From Mucilaginibacter cryoferens (lineage in GTDB: Bacteria; Bacteroidota; Bacteroidia; Sphingobacteriales; Sphingobacteriaceae), in NCBI RefSeq assembly GCF_014205845.1, contig NZ_JACHCR010000001.1, positions 434,001-498,000 on the forward strand: DNA of 64,000 bases, read 5' to 3'. Within the stretch, counting starts at the first letter, position 1; the number at the start of each line of letters is the position of its first letter. Below are positions 9,154 through 17,718 of the stretch, piece by piece. A program made the translations under genes and the position numbers. The notes under the pieces are model-generated. The model had not been told where the DNA came from. It worked only from the letters and a program-made list of their open reading frames with translations, and made no database searches.

Positions 9154-9765
9154 TTACTTCTTCAAAAACAACAAAGGAAACGCGCTCCCCGCACCCAGCA
9201 CTGCGCCGCTTGCCACATCGCTTGGATAATGAACGCCCAGGTACATTCTTGAATATCCGGTGGCACCAGCCCACAGATAAGCCGGGGCAATAACATACCA
9301 TTTAGGGTAAGCTATAGATAAAGCAGTTGCCGTGGCAAACGATGATGAGGTATGCCCCGACGGAAACGAATACTGGCCGGGGCGATAAACCGGTGTAATA
9401 TTTATATTCTGGATAAATGGTCGCGGGCGTTTTACAAGATGTTTAATGAGCTCGGTAAAGCCAACCGAAATAAGGGTACTACCGGCCACGTATGCTGCGT
9501 TTTGCCGCATAGCCTTGTCGTTACCTATAATACCGCCAACCATCAGTCCGGCGGGTATACCTATATCGCCATACTCCAGGTTTTTACTTAAAAACATAAA
9601 GAAACCTGTTTGGGCTGGTGTGCGATGCTCCTGTAAATCTATCAGTATCCTGTCGTCGAGATTTGGGGTCCGGTATTGGGCTAATGAAGTGCCGGGGTTA
9701 AAATTCAGGTATACCTGTATCAGAAAAATAACGACTAAAAGCTTTGTCCGGATTTTACTTTTCAT
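9154..9765 (-). CDS. PAP2 family phosphatase, membrane-associated
   Basis: A 203-residue type 2 phosphatidic-acid phosphatase with an N-terminal signal or anchor (residues 8-30, ending TSLAQ). All three phosphatase motifs are present: KRPRPF at 112-117, PSGHTS at 135-140 and SRMYLGVHYPSD at 172-183. The two His residues and the Arg of the vanadate-type active site are therefore intact. Such enzymes dephosphorylate lipid phosphates or undecaprenyl pyrophosphate in the envelope; the substrate is not evident here. It converges on the AbiTii gene with a 41-bp gap. The family call is firm. Confidence 0.92.
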   Translation of the reverse strand: MKSKIRTKLLVVIFLIQVYLNFNPGTSLAQYRTPNLDDRILIDLQEHRTPAQTGFFMFLSKNLEYGDIGIPAGLMVGGIIGNDKAMRQNAAYVAGSTLISVGFTELIKHLVKRPRPFIQNINITPVYRPGQYSFPSGHTSSSFATATALSIAYPKWYVIAPAYLWAGATGYSRMYLGVHYPSDVASGAVLGAGSAFPLLFLKK

Positions 9766-10068
9766 ATATTATTGCCAGGTATACAATCACAAGGTAATAA
9801 TATTTGTAGAGATTGATTGGCTTAGCGTATGTGAACATTTGATACTGTGACAATAAAACGTTATCGTGAAGTATAAAACCGGTGGACGCAGAAGAGAAAT
9901 AACGTCAGCAAATTTGTCATCCTGATTACGAAGGATCTATTCGCCTACTTTACAGGGCGAACAAGCATGACGGATAATAGATTCTTCGTACTTCAGAATG
10001 ACACCGTTTTATATAAGAACGTCGTGGGTAAACACAACCGACATATATAAACCCACTCGCTAAAACGA
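9766..10068. other. 303-bp intergenic region holding a palindromic element
   Basis: It contains the 87-bp inverted-repeat element listed separately. The rest is A+T rich and shows no gene. The PAP2 promoter should lie at its left end, but I see no clear -7 box. Confidence 0.6.
9916..10002. repeat. 87-bp imperfect inverted repeat (MITE/REP-like)
   Basis: The left arm begins GTCATCCTGATTACGAAGG and the right arm ends TTCGTACTTCAGAATGAC. The arms pair over about 30 bp with a few mismatches. The centre carries CCTACTTTACAGGGCG, which recurs with one base less in the element at 55263-55360. No reading frame is inside. It looks like a non-autonomous dispersed element. Confidence 0.7.
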
Positions 10069-10638
10069 TTATTTTTCGCCCAGTTTGGCAATTACCTCAT
10101 CAGTAGTACCAACCTCGCCTAACCTTGGGAAAATATATTTGAAGCTATTATCGTGCGCATCGGCAAACATATCGGTCATGGCATCGCTGGCAAAGGCTAT
10201 GTTGTATCCAAGTTCGTTGGCGCTGCGGGCTGTACCTTCAACACCTATGCTGGTAGCTACACCGGCCAGTACTATCTGAGTAATGCCTTTCTTTTGCAAT
10301 TCTTGGTGCAAGGCTGTTTGATAAAAAGCCCCCCAGGTTGTTTTGGTTATCCTGATATCGTCGGCCTCCACCTTAATTTCGGGCGTAATATCCAACCAGT
10401 CGGCACCCGGCGCGGCACCGCCTCTTGGCGCATTATCTTTGCGTGTTTTTGAAGCTGCCGACCCCGTAGGGTTCACATTTACTATTACCACCGGTAGTTT
10501 AGCCTCGCGGAAAGCAGCTACCAATTTAGCCGAGCTCTCCAATACCTTTTCAATAGGATGCGCTAAGGGTAATTGTACAATCAACATTTGAAGATCTATC
10601 AGTACAAGCGCCGTATTTTTATCAATTTCAGTAATCAT
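10069..10638 (-). CDS. Isochorismatase-like hydrolase lacking the catalytic Cys
   Basis: A 189-residue cytoplasmic protein of the isochorismatase/cysteine-hydrolase superfamily. The conserved Asp is Asp15 (LVLIDLQ) and the Lys is probably Lys99 (RITKTTWGAF). The position normally held by the nucleophilic Cys (GVxTxxCV) is Gly132 in GVATSIGVEGTAR. Members with this change, such as true isochorismatases, are not amidohydrolases, so nicotinamidase-type chemistry is unlikely. The natural substrate is unknown. It lies downstream of the MFS gene on the same strand, separated by a 224-bp tandem repeat, so co-transcription with marR and the MFS gene is possible but uncertain. Confidence 0.85.
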   Translation of the reverse strand: MITEIDKNTALVLIDLQMLIVQLPLAHPIEKVLESSAKLVAAFREAKLPVVIVNVNPTGSAASKTRKDNAPRGGAAPGADWLDITPEIKVEADDIRITKTTWGAFYQTALHQELQKKGITQIVLAGVATSIGVEGTARSANELGYNIAFASDAMTDMFADAHDNSFKYIFPRLGEVGTTDEVIAKLGEK

Positions 10639-10669
10639 ATTATTGTTCTTAATTTATATCAACCAATTC

Positions 10670-10893
10670 AATTCGTGCCAATTCGCCTTAATTCGTGAAA
10701 TTCGTGTTACTTCAATTCGTGAAATTCGTGTTACTTCAATTCGTTGCAATTCGCCTTAATTCGTGAAATTCGTGTTACTTCAATTCGTGAAATTCGTGCT
10801 ACTTCAATTCGTGCCAATTCGCCTTAATTCGTGAAATTCGTGCTACTTCAATTCGTGCCAATACGCCTTAATTCGTGAAATTAGTGCTACTTC
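10670..10893. repeat. 224-bp composite tandem repeat (44- and 24-nt units)
   Basis: Six head-to-tail units built from AATTCGTG words, in the order 44, 24, 44, 24, 44, 44 nt. The 44-nt unit is AATTCGTGCCAATTCGCCTT plus a 24-nt part starting AATTCGTGAAATTCGTG and ending TACTTC. The 24-nt unit is that second part alone. Copies differ at only a few positions. It fills the gap between the MFS and isochorismatase-like genes and encodes no sensible protein. Confidence 0.95.
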
Positions 10894-10896
10894 ATT

Positions 10897-12162
10897 TTAG
10901 TTAGATGCCAATGTATTTATAGGAGCAAGCGCTAAAGTGGCTTCTGTTTCCTTTTTGAGTTTACTTTTTCTGAGATATCTGAGTTGTAACAGGCCAATGA
11001 GCACAGCTACCACACCTTCGCCCAAAACGGTATCGGGTACACCTATTTTTTGGGAGATGCCGCCTACCAGCAAACCTCCAAGCGGTTGCATCCCAAAGAA
11101 AGCCATAGCGTAAAAGCTGATCACCCGGCCACGCATAGCAGGATCTACCGTGGTTTGAATAATGGTATTACTGATAGTGATCTGAGACATCATCCCGAAA
11201 CCGGTTACAGCAGCAAACAGCAGCGCTACGTAGTAATTGGGCATATGCGAAAACACAACCAACCCGCCACCAAATATCAATGTATTGATAGCTAATATTT
11301 TTTTAAGATTATGCCCCGGCTTTAAAGATGCCAGGTATATGGCTCCCGAAAATGCCCCCAGCCCTATCAAACTATCTATCACCCCAAAGGTTGAGGCTGT
11401 GCCTTTAAAAATATCCTTGGCATAAACCGGGATGAGTGTACTAAAGGGCAGCACCATTAAACTGATCAGAGCCAGCATCAGCAATACAAATTTAATAGAC
11501 GGCGTATTTTTGATATAGGTAAATCCCTCCTTCAGTTCGAAGATGATGTTGTTGTTATGCGACTTAGGTTTCGATTTCGGCAGCCTCATCATCAGCAACG
11601 AACCAATTACAGCTATAAAACTGGCAGCATTTGCCCCAAAACATATGGTATCGCCAAATTTCTCCAATACCAATCCTGCAATACCAGGGCCGATAAGCCT
11701 CGACAGGTTTACCATAGATGAGTTAAGCGCCAAAGCATTAGGCAAATCGGCCTTATCATCCACCATTTCGTACACCAGCGACTGCCGCGCAGGCACATCA
11801 AATGCATTGATAATGCCCAGTAATGCGCTCAATGCAATAATCTCCCAAACAAAATAATGACCAAAAAACACCAATAAGGTAAGCAATACGGCCTGTATCA
11901 TGGAAGCCGCCTGCGTGGCCAGCAATAACTTATACCTGTTGTACCTGTCAGATACCACCCCTCCCAAAAACGAGAACAGAAAAGATGGAAATAAGCTGGC
12001 AAACAGCGTAACGCCCAGTAAAAATTTAGAGTGTGTTTGTGAGTAGATAACCCAGCTCACAGCCGTTTTTTGCATCCAGGTGCCCACCAATGATATGGAT
12101 TGGCCGGTAAAGTAAAGCCGGTAATTACGGCTTTTAAAAGCGTTAAATGTATTAATGTTCAT
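10897..12162 (-). CDS. MFS transporter, EntS/MFS_3-type exporter
   Basis: A 421-residue inner-membrane protein with about 12 predicted helices. The start (FKSRNYRLYFTGQSISLVGTW) and the loop motif GGVVSDRYNRYKLLL are typical of the MFS_3 group, which includes the enterobactin exporter EntS and macrolide exporters. It probably exports a small molecule by proton antiport. It follows marR by 30 bp on the same strand, so the pair is likely one operon controlled by the MarR protein, the usual layout for an inducible efflux system. The substrate is unknown. The C-terminal end abuts the tandem repeat. Confidence 0.9.
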   Translation of the reverse strand: MNINTFNAFKSRNYRLYFTGQSISLVGTWMQKTAVSWVIYSQTHSKFLLGVTLFASLFPSFLFSFLGGVVSDRYNRYKLLLATQAASMIQAVLLTLLVFFGHYFVWEIIALSALLGIINAFDVPARQSLVYEMVDDKADLPNALALNSSMVNLSRLIGPGIAGLVLEKFGDTICFGANAASFIAVIGSLLMMRLPKSKPKSHNNNIIFELKEGFTYIKNTPSIKFVLLMLALISLMVLPFSTLIPVYAKDIFKGTASTFGVIDSLIGLGAFSGAIYLASLKPGHNLKKILAINTLIFGGGLVVFSHMPNYYVALLFAAVTGFGMMSQITISNTIIQTTVDPAMRGRVISFYAMAFFGMQPLGGLLVGGISQKIGVPDTVLGEGVVAVLIGLLQLRYLRKSKLKKETEATLALAPINTLASN

Positions 12163-12192
12163 TACTCCCCCATCTTCCCTCTCGCAGAGGAT

Positions 12193-12630
12193 CTATTCAA
12201 AATCAACAATTTTAGTTAGCGGCCCTATGGCCTTTTTAAGCAACTCCTGTTCCTCAATAGTACAGGTGGCGGCTATGGCCTCGTTTAACCAGGCATTACG
12301 CTCGTTACGTACCTGGTAAAGCATCTGGCTGCCCAAATCAGACAGGGTTATAATGGCTTTACGCTTATCAGTTTCGGAAATGCGCCTGTTAATAAGGCCA
12401 CGTTGCTGTAGGTTGGCCAATATTTGCGACATACTTTGCGTGGTAATCTTCTCCATCGCGGCCAACTCATTAGGCAATAATTCTTTATGATGATCGAGCA
12501 AGGCAATTGTAGACCGCTCTGTAAGCGATAACTTATCGGCGGTTACGGAGTGCCTGCGCAGTACTTTAATAAGCCGGGTAACTACCGTGCGCAGGTCGGC
12601 AGCTAATTGGATATCTTTTTGATCTGTCAT
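12193..12630 (-). CDS. MarR family transcriptional regulator
   Basis: A 145-residue dimeric winged-helix repressor. The recognition region is ELAAMEKITTQSMSQILANLQQ and the wing is RRISETDKRKAIITLSDLG, with the basic Asp-Lys-Arg-Lys tip seen in MarR proteins. Helices at both ends would form the dimer interface. It is the first gene of a probable operon with the MFS exporter, and overlapping dyads lie 13-37 bp upstream of its start codon, which suggests autoregulation relieved by a ligand. The ligand is unknown. Confidence 0.92.
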   Translation of the reverse strand: MTDQKDIQLAADLRTVVTRLIKVLRRHSVTADKLSLTERSTIALLDHHKELLPNELAAMEKITTQSMSQILANLQQRGLINRRISETDKRKAIITLSDLGSQMLYQVRNERNAWLNEAIAATCTIEEQELLKKAIGPLTKIVDFE

Positions 12631-12642
12631 TTTTATTATTAA

Positions 12643-12672
12643 GTAAACTTGTAAGTTTACCTTACAAATATA
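12643..12672 (-). promoter_or_regulatory. marR operator (two overlapping dyads) and -7 box
   Basis: GTAAAC-N6-GTTTAC (12643-12660) overlaps a second perfect dyad TTGTAAG-N5-CTTACAA (12649-12667). On the minus strand the box TATATTTG (12672-12665) matches the Bacteroidota -7 element TAnnTTTG. A repressor on the dyads would cover the promoter start region. No convincing -33 TTG was found. Confidence 0.7.
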
Positions 12673-12715
12673 AGGTAATTTTGAAGATTGATTTAAATCA
12701 CTGGCATTTTTGACA

Positions 12716-12744
12716 TTGATGTTATATGTTATTATCTAATTTTG
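12716..12744 (+). promoter_or_regulatory. Promoter of the truncated hemoglobin gene
   Basis: TTG at 12716-12718, an 18-bp spacer, then TAATTTTG at 12737-12744, which matches the Bacteroidota -33/-7 pattern TTG/TAnnTTTG. The start codon is 22 bp downstream. It is divergent from the marR promoter. Confidence 0.6.
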
Positions 12745-12766
12745 ATGTGAAAAAAGCGGATAAGCC

Positions 12767-13159
12767 ATGAATGTAAAACACGACATAAGTTCATTATCAG
12801 ACATTAAACTACTGGTTGATACCTTTTATACCAAAGTAGCCGATGATATATTACTGTCGCCCGTTTTTCATGAACGCCTTGGCGATAACTGGCTGCCTCA
12901 CCTTGATAAAATGTACACCTTTTGGCAAACGGTATTGTTACAACAGTATACCTACAATGGTGCCCCTTTTCCACCGCATGCCAGGTTACCTATTGATGAA
13001 AAACATTTTAATAGTTGGCTGGCCCTGTTTGGCCAAACGGTAGACGATCTTTTTATCGGCGAAAAAGCCGACGAAGCCAAATGGCGCGCAGGTAAAATGG
13101 CAGAGATGTTTCAATACAAAATAGCATACTTTAAAAATAACCCGCTGAATATATTGTAG
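12767..13159 (+). CDS. Group III truncated hemoglobin
   Basis: A 130-residue cytoplasmic heme protein. Positional residues of group III trHb are visible: Tyr21 (B10), His71 (E7, in PPHARLP), proximal His80 (F8, in DEKHFNSW) and Trp106 (G8, in AKWRAGKM). Family members bind oxygen tightly and are linked to nitrosative or oxygen stress, but the exact role is debated. The gene has its own divergent promoter beside the MarR operator, so it might respond to the same regulator; this is inference. The GH25 lysozyme gene follows 49 bp downstream. The length is normal. Confidence 0.93.
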   Translation: MNVKHDISSLSDIKLLVDTFYTKVADDILLSPVFHERLGDNWLPHLDKMYTFWQTVLLQQYTYNGAPFPPHARLPIDEKHFNSWLALFGQTVDDLFIGEKADEAKWRAGKMAEMFQYKIAYFKNNPLNIL

Positions 13160-13208
13160 CTGTAAATTAACCCGGAGAATATGCAGGTCATTTTTGTAAA
13201 TTTGCCCT

Positions 13209-14084
13209 GTGCCGCCTCCCGTTAAAAAAACTCCCGCAAAAAAGCCATCCATTGTAAAAAGGAAACCTGTTGCCAAAAGCAAACCAGCTACAGGCTTATC
13301 CATTGGTTTAAAAATTGCGATAACGGGTGCGCTGCTGATATTGCTTTCGCCGTTTTACTATGGTTACGTTTTAAGAAGTTTTACTGCAACCTGGCAATGG
13401 ATAAAAGATATTGGGCAAGATACCAATTACCGTACCTACAAAAGCTTCAACGTACGTATCCCGGCAAAATACACTGTGCATGGTATTGATGTATCATCGT
13501 ACCAGGGCAAAATAAACTGGCCCAAGGTAAAAGCTATGGAAGAGGATGGCGTGCACATTAAATTCGCTTTCATCAAAGCTACCGAAGGCGTGTTAATGAC
13601 CGATCCTTACTTTCAGCGCAACTGGCGCGAGGCTCCAAAAGCGGGTATTATCTGCGGGGCATACCACTATTTTTTACCGCAAAAGAGCGGCCTGTGGCAG
13701 GCCCGGTTCTTTTTACAAACCGTAAAAATTGAAAAAGGCGATCTGCCTATGGTTGTTGATGTGGAAAAGCTGTACCGCACCACGCCCGAAAAAATGCGTG
13801 CGCAGCTCACGCTGTTTGTTAACCAGGTGGAAACCAAAACAGGTGTAAAACCTATCATTTATACCAACATTAGCTTTTACCAGGATTACCTGCAACACTA
13901 TTTTGACGATTATCCGCTTTGGATAGCCCACTACTACCAACCCGAACTAAAAATAAGCAGCAACACCAACTGGCAGTTTTGGCAACACTCAGATAAAGCC
14001 CGCATAAACGGCATTAACCAAAAGGTGGATATGAGTATTTTTAAGGGTGATAGTACCGCGTTTGAAAAATTACTGGTGCGGTAA
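13209..14084 (+). CDS. Membrane-anchored GH25 lysozyme (muramidase)
   Basis: A 291-residue protein that would cut the beta-1,4 bond between MurNAc and GlcNAc in peptidoglycan. The GTG start at 13209 gives a Pro/Lys-rich cytoplasmic tail (residues 1-28) and a single membrane helix (31-50), then the GH25 barrel in the periplasm. Catalytic acids are Asp94 (HGIDVSSYQG) and the Asp184/Glu186 pair (VVDVEK). The family usually acts on cell walls during remodelling or as a toxin; here a self-wall role is more likely because the protein is anchored. The Lys-rich tail is unusual. It follows the hemoglobin gene on the same strand. Confidence 0.9.
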   Translation: MPPPVKKTPAKKPSIVKRKPVAKSKPATGLSIGLKIAITGALLILLSPFYYGYVLRSFTATWQWIKDIGQDTNYRTYKSFNVRIPAKYTVHGIDVSSYQGKINWPKVKAMEEDGVHIKFAFIKATEGVLMTDPYFQRNWREAPKAGIICGAYHYFLPQKSGLWQARFFLQTVKIEKGDLPMVVDVEKLYRTTPEKMRAQLTLFVNQVETKTGVKPIIYTNISFYQDYLQHYFDDYPLWIAHYYQPELKISSNTNWQFWQHSDKARINGINQKVDMSIFKGDSTAFEKLLVR

Positions 14085-14467
14085 AAGTTTATGATTTGTT
14101 TTTTCACCATTAATTAAAGACCATGGCTACAACTCAAAAGTTACATATCCAACTTAAGCCAATACAAGTTAGCTTTACTGGCTGTGTATATCGCTTTTAA
14201 AAATGAGCGCTTCTAATGGTAATTACCCGTATTAATATTTAGCCCCCAATTATATTCTTTTGCCTTAGGCACCCCAAAGTTTAACATAGCGCTAACCTTC
14301 GGCCAACAATTATTAAACCTTTATTATGCAATTTAGCGCATTAATAAAAATAGTGCCCTGCCTTCTATAATTGTTACCTAAAATAATTTAGCAGCCATTA
14401 AGCCCACGCAAAATACTTTGTAATTTGCATGGGCAAAGAAACAAGCACTTACAGGAAGTAATTAATC
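14085..14467. other. 383-bp intergenic region upstream of the YVTN/phosphoesterase gene
   Basis: A+T rich and without a gene. It holds the 33-bp inverted repeat listed separately, which contains TACTTTG, close to but not matching the -7 consensus. The region presumably carries the promoter of the lipoprotein gene. Confidence 0.5.
14402..14434 (+). promoter_or_regulatory. 33-bp inverted repeat 33 bp before a start codon
   Basis: Arms GCCCACGCAAAATA and TAATTTGCATGGGC pair at 12 of 14 positions around a 5-nt centre, CTTTG. No U-tract follows, so it is not a terminator. It may be a regulator site or a 5'-UTR hairpin. Confidence 0.55.
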
Positions 14468-17176
14468 ATGAAAAAAACATCAGCCTATTATATAATTTTA
14501 TTGGTCGCCCTGCTTTCTGCATGCCACTCCTACAAAAAAGATGATGCTACCAGCAGCGACCAGGAACAAACCAATATGCATAGCGCTTATGATGATAGTA
14601 CTTTAACTAATAAAGTATTACCAGTAATGATGCCCTATAACCGCCTGATAGACCCCGCCGGAAAGGTGGTGCGTTTTGGCGACCCGAATTTTGAAAACCA
14701 CAGCCTTGATATAAAACTGATTCCGCAAACCTCGGTTTTGGCTGTTGAAGACAGATATGGAATTACGCTGATTGATTCGGTTGGAAGTAAGGTTATAGCA
14801 CAATGGACCTATAGTAAGGATAAAAAATATAACGGCCTGATGAGCACCTATTCGGGTTTAAAGATCTTAAAAAAGGGTACCGAAACGCAGATATTCTGGA
14901 GTGCTGCCAGCGGGGATAACCACAAATCGTTTGTAATGCAGGCGGTATGGGATGGAAAAGACATCAGCCTTAAAAACGCCTTCGAATTTAAACCTGCTGC
15001 ACCGTCGCCATTGGCATTGCCCAATGAACTGGTGATCAACAATGAAAACGGTACCGACTATTTATACGTGGCGTTAAATGGTAACAACCAAATTGTAAAA
15101 ATTAATTTAACCACCCAGCAAACCGTTTATACCAAACCTACAGGAGTTGCGCCCTACGGCCTTGCTCTTATAGGCCAGCAGCTGTTTATAACCAATTGGG
15201 GCGGCGCCGAACCTACCGATACCTTGGGCAACGAAACCGCCGGCGTACCTTATGGCAAAACCTATATCGACCCAAAAACAGGGGCTACAAGTACGGGTAA
15301 CGTGCAGGTAATTGATATTGCAAGCGGTAAAACATTAAGAGAAATACCGGTTGGCCTGCATCCAAATGTTATAATTGCAAGTAAGGACAATAACTTTTTA
15401 TACGTGGCCAATGCCAACAGCGATAATGTATCTGTTGTTAATGTTACAAGCATGAAGGTTGTGGAAAAAATTCCTGTACGATTGATGCAGGACAAAAATG
15501 GCTATATAGGCGATTCGCCAAACGCTTTGGCACTTAACCATGATGGTACTACTTTATATGTTGCCAACGGGCTCGACAACGCGGTTGCTGTAGTTAGTCT
15601 TGGGTCTGCTGTGGCGATAAACGGTAAGGGCAAAACAACGGTTAAAGGCTTTATCCCTACCGAGGCTTATCCGGGAGGTTTATTGGTTGATAACAATACC
15701 TTGTTTGTAACCAACCTGGAAGGTGAGGGTTCGAGAGTGAGCACCAAAGAGTTCAAAAGCAAGGAGGTACCTGCTGATGTTACCGCTTATAACTCGCACC
15801 ACGAAAAGGCTACGGTATCCATCATCCCATTGCCGGATGATCAGCTGCTGAAAAAATATACCGACCGTGTAAAAACGCTCAACCTTACCTTCAGGCAGGA
15901 TATTGCCCAGCTGATTCCCCGCAAAAATATCGCTCCAAAACCAATACCCGATCGTATTGGCGAACCTTCGGTATTTAAACATGTATTGTACATCATCAAA
16001 GAAAACCGTACTTACGACCAGGTTTTAGGCGATTTACCACAGGGCAAAGGCATGCCATCGTTATGTATTTATGGCGATAGCATTACCCCCAACCAGCATA
16101 AGGTGGCCAAAGATTTTGTGTTGCTCGATAATTACTACGCATCGGGCAAATGCTCGGCCGAGGGCCATCAGTGGACCGATGCCGCGATGGTGACCGATTA
16201 CGTGGAAAAAAACGTACGCGCCTGGTTTCGCAGCTATCCGCATGTACAGGAAGACGCCCTGGTTTATAGTAAAAAGGGATTTATATGGAACAACGCTGCC
16301 GACCACGGCAAAAAAGTAAGGATCTATGGCGAGGCATCTATACCACATTACGACGAAAAATTAAGCTGGACAGACATTTATAATAATTACAAAGCCGGCA
16401 TCCCGCTTAAATTTTATAATACCAGTACCATATCGAGGGTAAGGCCAATGCTATCGCAAAACTATCCCGGATCTGACGAGTTAAGGATAACCGACCAGGT
16501 GCGGGCCTCCGCTTTTATTGATGAATTAAAAGGTTATGAAAAACAGGCCGGCGATGAGCTGCCGGAGTTGATGGTGATGGCATTATCTACAGATCATACG
16601 CAAGGCAGTCGTGCGGGCATGCCTAAACCAGAATCTATGGTGGCCGATAATGATCTTGCGCTGGGCCGTATTATTGAAGCTGTATCCAAAAGCCGTTTCT
16701 GGAAAAACACGGTGATATTTGTTACCGAAGATGACTCCCAGGCTGGCTGGGACCACGTATCTGCTTACCGCACTACCGGCTTTGTGGTTAGTCCATACAG
16801 CCAGATGCAGAAAACGGTATCAACCAATTACAACCAAACCTGCATTGTGCGGTCGATAGAGCAAATATTAGGTATACCGCCTATGAATGTTATTGATGCT
16901 ACAGCCTTGCCTATGTTTAGCTGCTTTGGCAACAGGCCATCTGCCTATACTTACAATGCTGTTCCAAACCGCATTCCGTTAAATAATATAAACCCCAAAC
17001 TTGCTGTACTCAGAGGGAAAGCCCTTTATTATGCCAAGGCCTCAGCGAAGCCAGAGTTTGACCACGTAGATGGTGGCAGCGATGACTTGCTAAACCGTAT
17101 TTTATGGTATGCAGCAAAAGGCCAAAAAACCTATCCTGTAAAACTAACCGGCAAAGCAGATGATGACGATGATTGA
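14468..17176 (+). CDS. YVTN beta-propeller / phosphoesterase lipoprotein
   Basis: A 902-residue lipoprotein: the signal ends in a lipobox with Cys19 (LLSAC). Residues of about 60-450 form a propeller of YVTN-type repeats (LYVANANSDNVSVV, LYVANGLDNAVAVV). A phosphoesterase domain of the acid-phosphatase/phospholipase-C type follows, at about 500-830, with KENRTYDQVLGDLP, SAEGHQW and VTEDDSQAGWDH holding candidate metal ligands. It ends in a run of Asp. The fusion is common in Bacteroidota as a YncE-family/alkaline-phosphatase-like protein, and the substrate is unknown. Cys19 is followed by HSYKK, so the mature protein would be membrane-attached. A strong dyad lies just upstream. Confidence 0.85.
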   Translation: MKKTSAYYIILLVALLSACHSYKKDDATSSDQEQTNMHSAYDDSTLTNKVLPVMMPYNRLIDPAGKVVRFGDPNFENHSLDIKLIPQTSVLAVEDRYGITLIDSVGSKVIAQWTYSKDKKYNGLMSTYSGLKILKKGTETQIFWSAASGDNHKSFVMQAVWDGKDISLKNAFEFKPAAPSPLALPNELVINNENGTDYLYVALNGNNQIVKINLTTQQTVYTKPTGVAPYGLALIGQQLFITNWGGAEPTDTLGNETAGVPYGKTYIDPKTGATSTGNVQVIDIASGKTLREIPVGLHPNVIIASKDNNFLYVANANSDNVSVVNVTSMKVVEKIPVRLMQDKNGYIGDSPNALALNHDGTTLYVANGLDNAVAVVSLGSAVAINGKGKTTVKGFIPTEAYPGGLLVDNNTLFVTNLEGEGSRVSTKEFKSKEVPADVTAYNSHHEKATVSIIPLPDDQLLKKYTDRVKTLNLTFRQDIAQLIPRKNIAPKPIPDRIGEPSVFKHVLYIIKENRTYDQVLGDLPQGKGMPSLCIYGDSITPNQHKVAKDFVLLDNYYASGKCSAEGHQWTDAAMVTDYVEKNVRAWFRSYPHVQEDALVYSKKGFIWNNAADHGKKVRIYGEASIPHYDEKLSWTDIYNNYKAGIPLKFYNTSTISRVRPMLSQNYPGSDELRITDQVRASAFIDELKGYEKQAGDELPELMVMALSTDHTQGSRAGMPKPESMVADNDLALGRIIEAVSKSRFWKNTVIFVTEDDSQAGWDHVSAYRTTGFVVSPYSQMQKTVSTNYNQTCIVRSIEQILGIPPMNVIDATALPMFSCFGNRPSAYTYNAVPNRIPLNNINPKLAVLRGKALYYAKASAKPEFDHVDGGSDDLLNRILWYAAKGQKTYPVKLTGKADDDDD

Positions 17177-17187
17177 TGGAGGATCAA

Positions 17188-17718
17188 TTACCTTTTAGCG
17201 TTTCTCATCCTGATGTTAGAGAAGCTCAACGTTGATCTGCTCACATCCCCGGCCAGTTTAATAAGCGATGGCGTAAAACGTAATTCAATATTAAGGCTAA
17301 GTAATTCGGCCAAAATATTGGGCACCGGTGTTACAGATAGCGGTACAACGGACTTATACGAGATATAATAGCCCGCGCATGCATCAAGCAAAGTAAAATC
17401 ATCGGCCGGAAATTGGTAGCAGTATAAGGTAGTTTCAGTTATCCGCTGATACCATTCGGATTCAACTACCATAATATGCGTTGCCATGGTATTGCCCATA
17501 AACCGCTCTCTATCGGCAACACTTGTTTCGGGGTTAACATACCAGGTTACCCTCGGGCAATCACGGGGCAGCAGGTAGTTGTGCAGTAAACGGCCTTCAA
17601 CGGCAAAAACTACATCCCCTTTTATATCCGCAAAAGCAGATGGGGATGGCCTGGGCTCAAAAACGGTTATATCCGCCTGTTCGCTTACGTGGAAAAAACT
17701 ATTGTATGTGTTTAGCAC
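17188..17718 (-). CDS. DUF6886-like protein of unknown function
   Basis: A 176-residue soluble protein beginning MLNTYNSFFHVSEQADITVFEPRP. The pattern FHVSE...ITVFEPRPSP and the later VWA-like segments resemble what I know as DUF6886, a small family without an assigned activity. I see no catalytic motif or membrane helix. Its start codon overlaps the end of the methyltransferase gene by 7 bp on the same strand, so the two are translationally coupled and may act together. The family name is moderately sure; the function is unknown. Confidence 0.65.
   Translation of the reverse strand: MLNTYNSFFHVSEQADITVFEPRPSPSAFADIKGDVVFAVEGRLLHNYLLPRDCPRVTWYVNPETSVADRERFMGNTMATHIMVVESEWYQRITETTLYCYQFPADDFTLLDACAGYYISYKSVVPLSVTPVPNILAELLSLNIELRFTPSLIKLAGDVSRSTLSFSNIRMRNAKR

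Noticed and set aside
10670..10893. Possible CRISPR array
   Set aside because: Units run head to tail with no unique spacers, and the 44/24-nt pattern is built from one word, so it is a tandem repeat.
13209..14084. GH25 gene as a phage endolysin
   Set aside because: The N-terminal membrane helix and the absence of holin or tail genes make a chromosomal cell-wall role more likely.
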